From Muribaculaceae bacterium (GTDB lineage: Bacteria; Bacteroidota; Bacteroidia; Bacteroidales; Muribaculaceae), in contig JAFYYG010000026.1 of assembly GCA_017557625.1 (NCBI GenBank), positions 1-64,000 of the forward strand: DNA of 64,000 nucleotides, given 5' to 3'. Shown one piece after another: positions 52,126 through 59,270 of this stretch (positions are counted from its first letter, which is position 1; every line of letters begins with the position of its first letter). The position numbers and the translations under genes were made by a program. The notes beneath the pieces are model-generated. The model saw nothing but the letters and a program-made list of their open reading frames with translations. It had not been told where the DNA came from and did not search any database.

Positions 52126-52222
52126 AGAGTACAGAGTATAGAGTGCAGAGTTGGGTGTATAGAGTTGAGAGGCGGCGTTCCGATCCCCGATCCCCGATTC
52201 ACGATTCTCGCACCGTAGGTGC
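52126..52222 (+). repeat. Twelve-unit heptad array plus hairpin, right arm of the esterase bracket
   Basis: Twelve contiguous 7-bp units (52126-52209) run from AGAGTAC, AGAGTAT, AGAGTGC through GCGTTCC to GATCCCC, GATCCCC, GATTCAC, GATTCTC, changing type but keeping phase. A GCACC-GTA-GGTGC hairpin (52210-52222) follows. Bases 52147-52200 are the right arm of the 54-bp inverted repeat. The array contains the stop codon and last codons of coaW on the other strand. Confidence 0.92.
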
Positions 52223-53035
52223 AAACGCTAGTGCTGCTCCGAGGGCGGTGCAGTATTCAGCGTGGGCGGGGATGTGGAATTTCACGCCATAGATTTCCTC
52301 GATGCGTGGGAACACCACAGCGCATTGCGGCAGACGGGTGAGGTTGCCAATCAGCACAAAATCCTTCACTCCTGTGTTGAGTTTTGACAGTACGGCAGCC
52401 GAGCCAATCGACTCCAGCACCATGCAGATGATGCCAAGAGCCACATCGTTTTCACTAGGGGTAATTTGACGCACCTTGCCAAAGAGCGATGCCGTGGCAT
52501 GCAGCGGCAGGCCCTCAAGGTCGGTTTTACAGATGTCCTTAATTTGAAGGTTTATGTGAGTGATGTCACCGTTCTTTGCCAGTTCTATAACGTCAGTGAT
52601 GTGGTCGGTCTTAAGTAGCAGATGAGCCAGTCCCATCAATGTGCCGCCGCCAATGCCGATGCCGCCCAAGTGCTTGATAACGTCGCCGTCCACGCTCACC
52701 AGCGTTGTTCCAGTGCCCATCGACACAACAGTCAAGTTATCTAAGCCGCTGTCAAAGCGTGCGCCCAGACCGTCGGCCTGGAACTCATCGGCCTTGCTCG
52801 TGGGCAGGCCATAGATGGGAGTTGTCACACCCGAACTGCCAACACCCGTGAGCATCACATGCTCGATGTCGGCGAGCGTTATGCCGTTGTCGTAGATATA
52901 CTTGCCAAAAGCTCCGAAGAGCGAGGTAATGGGGTCGGCAGCAGTGATAAACATAGGCGAGAGAATCTGCCCATCGTTGAGTCCCACAATCTTGGTGGTG
53001 CTTCCACCCACATCAATTCCTATTACTAAGCCCAT
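52199..53035 (-). CDS. coaW: Type II pantothenate kinase
   Basis: A 278-aa ASKHA-fold kinase that makes 4'-phosphopantothenate, the first step of coenzyme A synthesis. It shows IGIDVGGSTTKIVGL at the N-terminus, MLTGVGSSG, VVSMGTGTTLV and GIGGGTLMGL, typical of the eukaryote-like type II PanK. The last five residues (TVRES) and the stop codon are encoded by the heptad/hairpin element at 52199-52222, so the repeat has become part of the gene's 3' end. A good promoter lies upstream. Confidence 0.88.
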   Translation of the reverse strand: MGLVIGIDVGGSTTKIVGLNDGQILSPMFITAADPITSLFGAFGKYIYDNGITLADIEHVMLTGVGSSGVTTPIYGLPTSKADEFQADGLGARFDSGLDNLTVVSMGTGTTLVSVDGDVIKHLGGIGIGGGTLMGLAHLLLKTDHITDVIELAKNGDITHINLQIKDICKTDLEGLPLHATASLFGKVRQITPSENDVALGIICMVLESIGSAAVLSKLNTGVKDFVLIGNLTRLPQCAVVFPRIEEIYGVKFHIPAHAEYCTALGAALAFAPTVRES

Positions 53036-53112
53036 AATATTAATTTTTTATTTAATTATCTCTCTGCTTTTCACGCGCTGAGTATAGTTTCTTGAAAAAT
53101 GGTTATCGGTTG

Positions 53113-53144
53113 CAAATTTAGTAATTACTTTGTAAAAACGCAAA
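53113..53144 (-). promoter_or_regulatory. Promoter of coaW
   Basis: On the minus strand, TTTG (53144-53141), a 20-bp spacer and TAAATTTG (53120-53113). The coaW start is 78 bp downstream. Confidence 0.75.
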
Positions 53145-53196
53145 ATCAAAGCGGTATAAGACCTGTTTTTTTCAAAAAATAATTGGTAAAAAAACG

Positions 53197-53224
53197 TTTG
53201 CCACAAAAAATATCGCTAATTTTG
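53197..53224 (+). promoter_or_regulatory. Putative promoter of the zinc-ribbon/ExbD-like genes
   Basis: TTTG (53197-53200) and TAATTTTG (53217-53224) with a rather short 16-bp spacer. The first gene starts 95 bp later. Confidence 0.5.
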
Positions 53225-53318
53225 CAAAGTAGAAAACCGCTATCTTTTTGTGCCATTTTTGAGACAATGACCAACATGCGTTTTTCTTCTCTAGTTTTTA
53301 TCGTTTAAAAAATATATT

Positions 53319-54035
53319 ATGAACTGTCAAAGTTGTGGAAATAGATTAAAACCAACTGATAAATATTGCACTTACTGCGGTCAACAGATAGGCAATAGTC
53401 AAAAGAAAAAGCGCATTTGGCTAGCACTTATTTTATCGATTCTAGTCTTAACTGTTGCGGTGTCTGCAGTTTTCTTTTTTTGGTATGTAAATAAATTCCG
53501 CCAGACATCAACTGTTGAGTTGAAATTACCAGACATCAATAAAGGAGATAATTCAGTTAATGACAATGATGCTCGTATTTCTGAATCAATCACATTCATT
53601 ATTGACGGCACCAACAGTAAAAACCAAACTTGTAATGACGGAGTCATATATTATTATGAAGGTAAGCCAGACTTGAATACCAGTGCATTAAAGGAAATAA
53701 AGATTGATTCCGTTCGCTTATTACTTGCCGAGAGGAACAATGAACTTATTTCAGAAATCGACAAAATAAAAAAAGAATGGTCGAAAGGCAATATTGACGA
53801 TGAAAAGTACAAAGAACTCGTTAAAAAGGCACGTGACACCCAAGCGGCCGACCCCAATGCACATAGAGTGATTGTTACGATTAAACCAACACCCAACGCC
53901 ATTTATGCCAACGTGGTTAGGATGCTTGACGAGATGCAAGTCAACCATATCACAACATATCAAATAGAGGCACTAACCAAGGAGGACTCTATTCTTTATA
54001 AACAAACAACAGGCTATCCTATTAGATCCAAATAA
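53319..54035 (+). CDS. Zinc-ribbon, single-helix, ExbD-like fusion protein 1
   Basis: A 238-aa membrane protein with an odd domain order. Residues 3-20 form a zinc ribbon (C3, C6, C17, C20). A basic patch and one membrane helix (about 33-56) follow, then a periplasmic domain (about 90-222) that reads like Bacteroidota ExbD: VIYYYEGKPDL, a charged helix, then VIVTIKPTPNAIYANVVRMLDEMQV. ExbD normally begins with a short cytoplasmic tail and a helix carrying an essential Asp; here the helix (IWLALILSILVLTVAVSAVFF) has no acidic residue, so it should not couple to the proton gradient. It is 16 bp before a second protein of the same build. No ExbB/TolQ gene is nearby. Confidence 0.72.
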   Translation: MNCQSCGNRLKPTDKYCTYCGQQIGNSQKKKRIWLALILSILVLTVAVSAVFFFWYVNKFRQTSTVELKLPDINKGDNSVNDNDARISESITFIIDGTNSKNQTCNDGVIYYYEGKPDLNTSALKEIKIDSVRLLLAERNNELISEIDKIKKEWSKGNIDDEKYKELVKKARDTQAADPNAHRVIVTIKPTPNAIYANVVRMLDEMQVNHITTYQIEALTKEDSILYKQTTGYPIRSK

Positions 54036-54051
54036 TCAAAAAATATATATT

Positions 54052-54885
54052 ATGGAAGTAAATATATGTCCAAAATGTGGCAACATATTTAATGGTTCTG
54101 AAAAATACTGCTCTAATTGTGGTGCTAAACTTCTACAGGAAGATGGTGCAGACCAGCAATCATTTAAAGCCAATAAGACTCTATTTGCATCAAAGCGTCG
54201 AAAAAACACAATTGTACTATTGTTGATAGCAGCACTCGTGATTTTTGGCTCTATATTGGCCTTCTTCATGTTGACTTCAACATTTCTTGAGAAAGAACCC
54301 GTTCAGGTCATCACACCACCATCATTGAGCGAGGAGAATGTACCCGAAGAGAAATTTGTACAGATACTTATTGCCCCTGATGGTAAAGTTTATTTGAGTC
54401 TGGCAGGTACTAGAGACGAAAGTGTTCTACCTTCTGAAAAATTCAGAGAAGAGGTGTTGACTACTGCCTATGAACTTTATCGTAATGATAACCCGAATGC
54501 AGAGGTCCTTACTCCAACTCAAATTACAGAATTTGGAAAAATAGGAACATTTGGTGTCCCAATGAACAAATTGCTGCAATGGCTTGATATGAGTACGGGG
54601 GAGCGTGATGAGATGTTGAGAAAAGAAGGAATTCCTATAGAAATTACAAAAGATCATCCAAACAGCCGCACTAATGAGTTCCAATATTGGTTGAGTGCAA
54701 TAAAGCAAGTCTTCAGTAAGTATGAGATTGACAAATATTTGCGTGATGGAAACTCAATAGTAATCAAAGCAGAACAAGACACAGCGTTCGACAAAATACA
54801 TGTTGTAATGGAAAACTTGCAGTCGGCGCATTTAAACAAGTTTATTCTGATGACTTCATTCAAATCGGAGATGGAAAGGGAATAA
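54052..54885 (+). CDS. Zinc-ribbon, single-helix, ExbD-like fusion protein 2
   Basis: A 277-aa protein built like its neighbour. Zinc ribbon C6, C9, C20, C23; a membrane helix at about 52-74 (IVLLLIAALVIFGSILAFFML) again with no Asp or Glu; then a periplasmic region (about 102-270). This region, with VQILIAPDGKVYLSL, EFGKIGTFGVPMNKLLQWLDM and SIVIKAEQDTAFDKIHVVMENLQ, resembles the second, longer type of ExbD found in Bacteroidota. The two genes thus seem to match the two ExbD types of that phylum. The zinc ribbon would face the cytoplasm. Function unknown. Confidence 0.7.
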   Translation: MEVNICPKCGNIFNGSEKYCSNCGAKLLQEDGADQQSFKANKTLFASKRRKNTIVLLLIAALVIFGSILAFFMLTSTFLEKEPVQVITPPSLSEENVPEEKFVQILIAPDGKVYLSLAGTRDESVLPSEKFREEVLTTAYELYRNDNPNAEVLTPTQITEFGKIGTFGVPMNKLLQWLDMSTGERDEMLRKEGIPIEITKDHPNSRTNEFQYWLSAIKQVFSKYEIDKYLRDGNSIVIKAEQDTAFDKIHVVMENLQSAHLNKFILMTSFKSEMERE

Positions 54886-54901
54886 GCTCTATTTTAATAA
54901 A

Positions 54902-55426
54902 ATGAAAAAGATAATATCCAATGACATCGTGACGCTGCGGTCGCTTGAGGCGACCGACCTTGATGTGCTGTACCAGTGGGAAAATGACTCTCGGCTGTGG
55001 ACGGTGAGCAACATCATGGCGCCGTCGCCCAAGAGCTACCTGTGGCAGTACCTACAGAATTATGACAGTGATATTTTCAACACCCGCCAGCTGCGCCTCA
55101 TGATAACGCTCACCGAGACTGCCGAGCCGGTTGGCACCGTTGACCTCACGAACTTCGACCCGTTCAACAACCGTGCCGAGTTTGGCATCATGATAGACCA
55201 GGCCCAAGTGGGCAAGGGCATAGGCGATGCGGCGTTGAAACTCACCATAAGCTATGTGCGCGACTACTTGGGCTTATTCCAGTTATATGCCTTAGTTCCG
55301 GAGAGCAACACCGTGTGCATCACTATGCTCAGGAAGCACGGTTTCACTAGCTCTGGTCTCCTCAAGAAATGGATTAACCACGGCACCGAAATCCACAACG
55401 TGGAAATGATGCAGCTGTTATTTTGA
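54902..55426 (+). CDS. GNAT-family N-acetyltransferase
   Basis: A 174-aa cytoplasmic acetyltransferase of the RimJ/RimL type. It has LRSLEATDLDVLYQWENDSR at the N-terminus, EFGIMIDQAQVGKGIGDAAL for acetyl-CoA binding (Q-x-G-K-G-x-G) and NTVCITMLRKHGF near the end. The substrate could be a protein N-terminus or a small amine. The following HD gene starts within its last codons, indicating coupled translation. Confidence 0.88.
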   Translation: MKKIISNDIVTLRSLEATDLDVLYQWENDSRLWTVSNIMAPSPKSYLWQYLQNYDSDIFNTRQLRLMITLTETAEPVGTVDLTNFDPFNNRAEFGIMIDQAQVGKGIGDAALKLTISYVRDYLGLFQLYALVPESNTVCITMLRKHGFTSSGLLKKWINHGTEIHNVEMMQLLF

Positions 55427-55434
55427 GCATAGCA

Positions 55435-55971
55435 ATGAATATAAAATACAGATTATCTCGACTTTTATCCAGGAAAGACCATATCTCTAGACTTCGCTCC
55501 TTTTCCGCCAGCCGCTGGCCTGAAGCATTGGGTACGATTCATGGAGTGAGACATTGGGACAGGGTGGCAAAATTCGGCGAGATGCTTTTCGAAGCAGGCG
55601 CTGACAGGGATGTGATATTGGCCTTTGCCTACCTTCACGATTCCGAAAGAAGGAATAATGGAGAAGATATTGACCATGGGAAAAGGGCGTCTAATCTCAT
55701 TGATGCCATACGCCACTCTCAGCTCTACTTTTTGAATGATTCCCAAATAGCAAAGCTTAAACGTGCATGTGAGCTGCACACCGTAGAACACCGAACCGGT
55801 GACATTACAGTCGACATCTGTTTTGATGCCGACAGAATGGATTTGTTGAGAGTGGGCATTAGACCTTTGCCCGATAGAATGGCGACTGTTAAAGGCGCTG
55901 AATTGGTCTCCAATCCTGATTATGCTGGTTTCTATGCTGAAATCAATCCTTTTTATATAGTTAGGCTATGA
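55435..55971 (+). CDS. HD-domain hydrolase
   Basis: About 178 aa from the ATG at 55435; a TTG at 55423 would add four residues and overlap the GNAT stop. HD residues are visible as HGVRHWDRV, the AYLHDSER pair, HGKRAS and FDADRMDL. The fold predicts a metal-dependent phosphohydrolase, substrate unknown. Its stop overlaps the DUF3307 start by 4 bp (ATGA). The three genes GNAT - HD - DUF3307 form one compact unit. Confidence 0.8.
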   Translation: MNIKYRLSRLLSRKDHISRLRSFSASRWPEALGTIHGVRHWDRVAKFGEMLFEAGADRDVILAFAYLHDSERRNNGEDIDHGKRASNLIDAIRHSQLYFLNDSQIAKLKRACELHTVEHRTGDITVDICFDADRMDLLRVGIRPLPDRMATVKGAELVSNPDYAGFYAEINPFYIVRL

Positions 55972-56342
55972 CCGTTTTCACGTTATTGATATCGCTCTTG
56001 GTGTGCCACTTCTTGGCTGATTTCTGCCTTACCACATCACAGATGATTGAGGCGAAAGCTACTGGAAAGCACTTGCAGCACATAGTGTTGCACGCTGCTG
56101 TTCATGCTGTAATGATGGGTGTGGTGCTATTGGTGTTTGGAGTGTCTTCTGCGGTTGTGGTATGGTTGTTCGCTTTTGAACTTATCACACATCTTGCAAT
56201 AGATTACGGTAAAGGCTTTTTAGGCCGCAAGTTTATGGCATTAGGCGACAACACCACGAAACCGTTTTGGGTGCTATACGGTTTCGACCAGTTGCTGCAT
56301 TTGATGGTGGTTGTGGCGATAGTGTATTTTGCGCTCTCTTAG
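55968..56342 (+). CDS. DUF3307 membrane protein
   Basis: A 124-aa inner-membrane protein with three or four helices. The motifs CHFLADFCLTTSQMIEAKAT, LHAAVHAVMM, ELITHLAIDYGKG and FDQLLHLMVV match DUF3307, where His and Asp residues line the membrane helices. The role is unknown. It overlaps the HD gene by 4 bp. Its stop codon faces the end of yqgE on the other strand, with a 4-bp overlap. Confidence 0.82.
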   Translation: MTVFTLLISLLVCHFLADFCLTTSQMIEAKATGKHLQHIVLHAAVHAVMMGVVLLVFGVSSAVVVWLFAFELITHLAIDYGKGFLGRKFMALGDNTTKPFWVLYGFDQLLHLMVVVAIVYFALS

Positions 56343-56944
56343 TTCATGCTCACGTCATCGGGCCAGTTTTTCCATAGCTGATATTGTTCGCCGAAGCGGG
56401 CTACGGCATTTTGCCATATATTGTCGTTGTCGGTACTCATCACGAGCGATGCAACGTTGCCTTTCAGAACCGCCCAGTCGTGGCGCTTGACTTCGCTGTC
56501 GAGCTGACCTACTGTCCAGCCGCTATAACCTACGATAAATTTCACCTTCTCGTTGACGTTTTCTCCGTCGGCGAGGAACATTTTAATTATTTCGAAGTCT
56601 CCGCCAAAGAACACGCCTGGTGCCAATTGCTCGCTTCCAGGAATGGAATCTTTGCCCAGGGAGTGCAGAAAAAACATCATGTTGGTGCCCACTGGTCCGC
56701 CAAGGTAGAGCGGAATCTGTTCGTTGCACACCACGTCGGGTACCATCTCGTTAAGGGTGAAGCGGGTGGGTTTGTTAACGATTACTCCCATCGAGCCATC
56801 CACGTTGTCGTGGTCGACGAGAATAGTGATGCTGCGCTTGAAGCAAAAGTCCTCCACAGTGGGTTTCGCCACAAGTAGTGCGCCCCGTGCAGGCTCGGGC
56901 TGATTGTCGAGCAAATTGAATATGTCGAGGTTTAAATCTTCCAT
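56339..56944 (-). CDS. YqgE/AlgH family protein
   Basis: A 201-aa protein of the DUF179 (YqgE/AlgH) family. It begins with PARGALLVAKPTVED and has FKRSITILVDHDNVDGSMGVIVNKPT and YLGGPVGTNMMFFLHSLG. The biochemical role is unsettled. The strong promoter (56953-56983) puts the -7 box only 8 bp before the ATG, so the message should have almost no leader. Confidence 0.9.
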   Translation of the reverse strand: MEDLNLDIFNLLDNQPEPARGALLVAKPTVEDFCFKRSITILVDHDNVDGSMGVIVNKPTRFTLNEMVPDVVCNEQIPLYLGGPVGTNMMFFLHSLGKDSIPGSEQLAPGVFFGGDFEIIKMFLADGENVNEKVKFIVGYSGWTVGQLDSEVKRHDWAVLKGNVASLVMSTDNDNIWQNAVARFGEQYQLWKNWPDDVSMN

Positions 56945-56952
56945 TTCGCACG

Positions 56953-56983
56953 CAAAAATAGTGCAAACCGAGAGAAATACAAA
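56953..56983 (-). promoter_or_regulatory. Promoter of yqgE (near-leaderless)
   Basis: On the minus strand, TTTG (56983-56980), a 19-bp spacer and TATTTTTG (56960-56953). The start codon is 8 bp beyond the -7 box. Confidence 0.7.
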
Positions 56984-57125
56984 ATCAAAAATGAAGTTTT
57001 TAATTTTTATTTCAGAGGTGCCGCCTATTTTATCAAAAAATAGTCAATAATTGCAATTTTTACAAGATTTTTGGTCAGATATCAAGAAAAAACACTAACT
57101 TTACACGCAATTTAGATAAACACTC

Positions 57126-57989
57126 ATGAAAGTACTTAAATTTGGAGGAACATCGGTAGGGACAGTAGAGTCTCTTCGCAATGTGAAATACATTGTAGAG
57201 AACCAGGAGGAGCCAGTTATTGTTGTGGTCTCGGCACTTGGCGGACTCACCGACACGCTCATTCAGGCTGCGAATTTGGCAGCCAAAAACGACATCGCTG
57301 CTTATCGCATTGTGCAGGATATTACCGCGCGCCACAATGAAATTATGAACAAACTCATTACTGGTGAGCAGATTGACGACGCTCTAAACCGTGTACGTGC
57401 TCTTTTCTATGAATTGAGCAATGCCTATACCGACATCTCACGCAACGAGGAACTCACGGAGGCCGACCTAGAGGAAGTGGTTAGCTATGGCGAGCGTCTG
57501 TCCTCTCTTATTATCAGTCTTATCATTGACGATGCCACCTATTTCAACTCCCTCGAGATAATGCGCAGCTCCAATCATGAGTGTGACCTGGAGGCGACTA
57601 ATACCAATATCGCCAACACGTTAGGCAAGTTTAAGGGAAAAGTGGCTGTGATGGGTGGCTTCATCTCCCGCGACAGCAAGAGCCGACGCATCTCCAACTT
57701 GGGACGTGGCGGCAGTGACTACACAGCAGCCATTGTCGCTAGTGCACTCAATGCCGACAGTTTGGAAATTTGGACCGATGTTGACGGTTTCATGACCGCC
57801 GACCCAAAAGTTGACCCCACCGCTACTGTCATCCGCCAGATGACCTACGAACAGGCGCAAGAGATGTGCGACCAGGGTGCAAAAGTGATTTATGCCCCCA
57901 CCATCAAGCCCGTGGCCGAAAAACACATCCCCATCTGGGTGAAGAACACCTTCAACCGTGGTGCGTTAGGCACGCTTATTGCTGATTGA
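57126..57989 (+). CDS. Aspartate kinase catalytic domain alone (ThrA-type)
   Basis: A 287-aa aspartokinase with MKVLKFGGTSVGTVESLRNV, VVVSALGGLTDTL, VVSYGERLSSLI and GRGGSDYTAAIVA. These resemble the N-terminal domain of bifunctional aspartokinase/homoserine dehydrogenase (ThrA) rather than stand-alone LysC. It ends exactly where that domain ends (NTFNRGALGTLIAD), with no ACT regulatory domains and no dehydrogenase. The enzyme would make aspartyl-phosphate without threonine or lysine feedback. A hairpin and heptad array follow the stop, so a deletion at repeats is possible. A possible promoter (TTTG at 57070-57073, TAACTTTA at 57096-57103) lies upstream. Confidence 0.8.
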   Translation: MKVLKFGGTSVGTVESLRNVKYIVENQEEPVIVVVSALGGLTDTLIQAANLAAKNDIAAYRIVQDITARHNEIMNKLITGEQIDDALNRVRALFYELSNAYTDISRNEELTEADLEEVVSYGERLSSLIISLIIDDATYFNSLEIMRSSNHECDLEATNTNIANTLGKFKGKVAVMGGFISRDSKSRRISNLGRGGSDYTAAIVASALNADSLEIWTDVDGFMTADPKVDPTATVIRQMTYEQAQEMCDQGAKVIYAPTIKPVAEKHIPIWVKNTFNRGALGTLIAD

Positions 57990-58008
57990 GGATGATTTAG
58001 TCCTGTAT

Positions 58009-58068
58009 GTTGCGATGGCATCGCAACAAACGGAACATGAACTGAAAACTTAAAACTTAGAACTAAAA
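58009..58068 (+). repeat. Hairpin plus heptad array after the aspartokinase
   Basis: GTTGCGAT-GGC-ATCGCAAC (58009-58027) is a perfect 8-bp stem with a 3-nt loop. A four-unit array (58041-58068: ACTGAAA, ACTTAAA, ACTTAGA, ACTAAAA) follows and ends one base before the TTG start of the next gene. Confidence 0.8.
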
Positions 58069-58069
58069 A

Positions 58070-58366
58070 TTGGCTTATCCTAAATTCATCATTACCCAAG
58101 ACGGTCATCTCAGGCTTGGGATGGTCACTTTGCATCGTCATCTCATGGTGCCTGGTGACGCGTGTCTTGGGGGAGGGTATTGGTACATAAACCATGGCAC
58201 TCGGCAAGTGGAGCTGAGTGGCGCTTCGAGCGACTACGGCAAGCCGCAGTGGCACAAAATCGACAAAGTAATACTCCCTCGTGACTACGAGGGTTATACT
58301 TTCACATGGCTCATAAACGGCAAGCAGCATCCCTTAACCGAGATGCTGCCTGTAGAGTATGTGTAG
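58070..58366 (+). CDS. Hypothetical 98-aa protein
   Basis: A small cytoplasmic protein from a TTG start (MAYPKFIITQDGHLRLGMV). Its strands include GGGYWYINHGTRQVELSG and TFTWLINGKQHPL; no cofactor motif is visible. The lack of any ATG upstream of the conserved-looking segment supports the TTG. I do not recognise the function. It ends 17 bp before the end of the convergent T9SS-like gene. Confidence 0.6.
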   Translation: MAYPKFIITQDGHLRLGMVTLHRHLMVPGDACLGGGYWYINHGTRQVELSGASSDYGKPQWHKIDKVILPRDYEGYTFTWLINGKQHPLTEMLPVEYV

Positions 58367-58383
58367 AAAACCTCGTTGTTACA

Positions 58384-59160
58384 TTACTTCACGAGAATCT
58401 TGCGGCCTTTTACCACGTAGATGCCGGGTGCGAGGCTGTTGACGTCGCTGGCTTTAACGTTGTGAGCCACGCGCATTCCGAGCACGTTGTAAACGTCGAT
58501 GATGTCATTGGCGGCGGCAATTTCGTTGATGCTGGTAACCTCACCGGCTCCCAAGTGGTTGGGGGTGAGGGTGAATTGCTGGTCGCCTGGGATACTGATG
58601 TAGCAGCGTGTGGCATAGAAGAACGCCTTGTCATTGTCAATGGAGGTGAAGTTGGCGTCGCTGTTGTTGATGGCGAGGATACCGTAAAGTCCTTTGCCGT
58701 CGGTCTTGAATGCCGCGCCGTTCATTGTCAGTTCCACGCCACAGTCGGTAGTGAATGTCACCTTTGAATCTTTGCTAGCCACTTGTGTGTTGGCATGGAA
58801 TTTTTTGGTGCCGGCTTCTCCCGGATAGTAGAGAATGTAAGGTTTGTTGGCTTCTATACCCTCTGCTTTGCAGTCTTGGAAATTCAGCACGATTTCTGTT
58901 CCTTGTTGAGTCACACCCACCAGTTTCTCCAGTTTCACGCCCATTCCCAGAGCGTCGTCAATCTCCTGCTCGGTCATTGCGAAAGGCATTGAGATGGTGT
59001 TCCAACCGGTGAATAGGTATCTGTCGGCCGTCACATTACAAAGTTGGCCATCGTAGCGTTCTACAGAAGTGCCGTTGTAGGTGCTGATATTCAGCGGTTT
59101 TTGTGCCATGGCGGTCAATGCGAGTCCCGCCAGCGCAATCATGCAAAATAATTTTTTCAT
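58384..59160 (-). CDS. Secreted protein with T9SS-type C-terminal domain
   Basis: A 258-aa exported protein. The signal peptide MKKLFCMIALAGLALTAMAQ is followed by a beta-rich domain with FTGWNTISMPFAMTEQEID and ILYYPGEAGTKKF. The last 45 residues (DVYNVLGMRVAHNVKASDV...GIYVVKGRKILVK) are a type A sorting domain, the second in this window after the amidase. The family is common in Prevotella and Muribaculaceae. The function is unknown. A -7 box TACATTTG is at 59227-59220 on the minus strand. Confidence 0.78.
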   Translation of the reverse strand: MKKLFCMIALAGLALTAMAQKPLNISTYNGTSVERYDGQLCNVTADRYLFTGWNTISMPFAMTEQEIDDALGMGVKLEKLVGVTQQGTEIVLNFQDCKAEGIEANKPYILYYPGEAGTKKFHANTQVASKDSKVTFTTDCGVELTMNGAAFKTDGKGLYGILAINNSDANFTSIDNDKAFFYATRCYISIPGDQQFTLTPNHLGAGEVTSINEIAAANDIIDVYNVLGMRVAHNVKASDVNSLAPGIYVVKGRKILVK

Positions 59161-59270
59161 AATAATACGTTTTATATTGGTTAAACTTAATTTTTTGTCT
59201 TTGGTTTTAAATATTGTCGCAAATGTAAGCAGAAAAAATCAAATTGTCAACAAATGTCGCTTAAAAAATA

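Noticed and set aside
50709..52222. Heptad arrays as CRISPR or microsatellite noise
   Set aside because: There are no spacers or cas genes, so not CRISPR. Unit sequence varies while period 7 is kept in many loci, unlike simple slippage of one motif.
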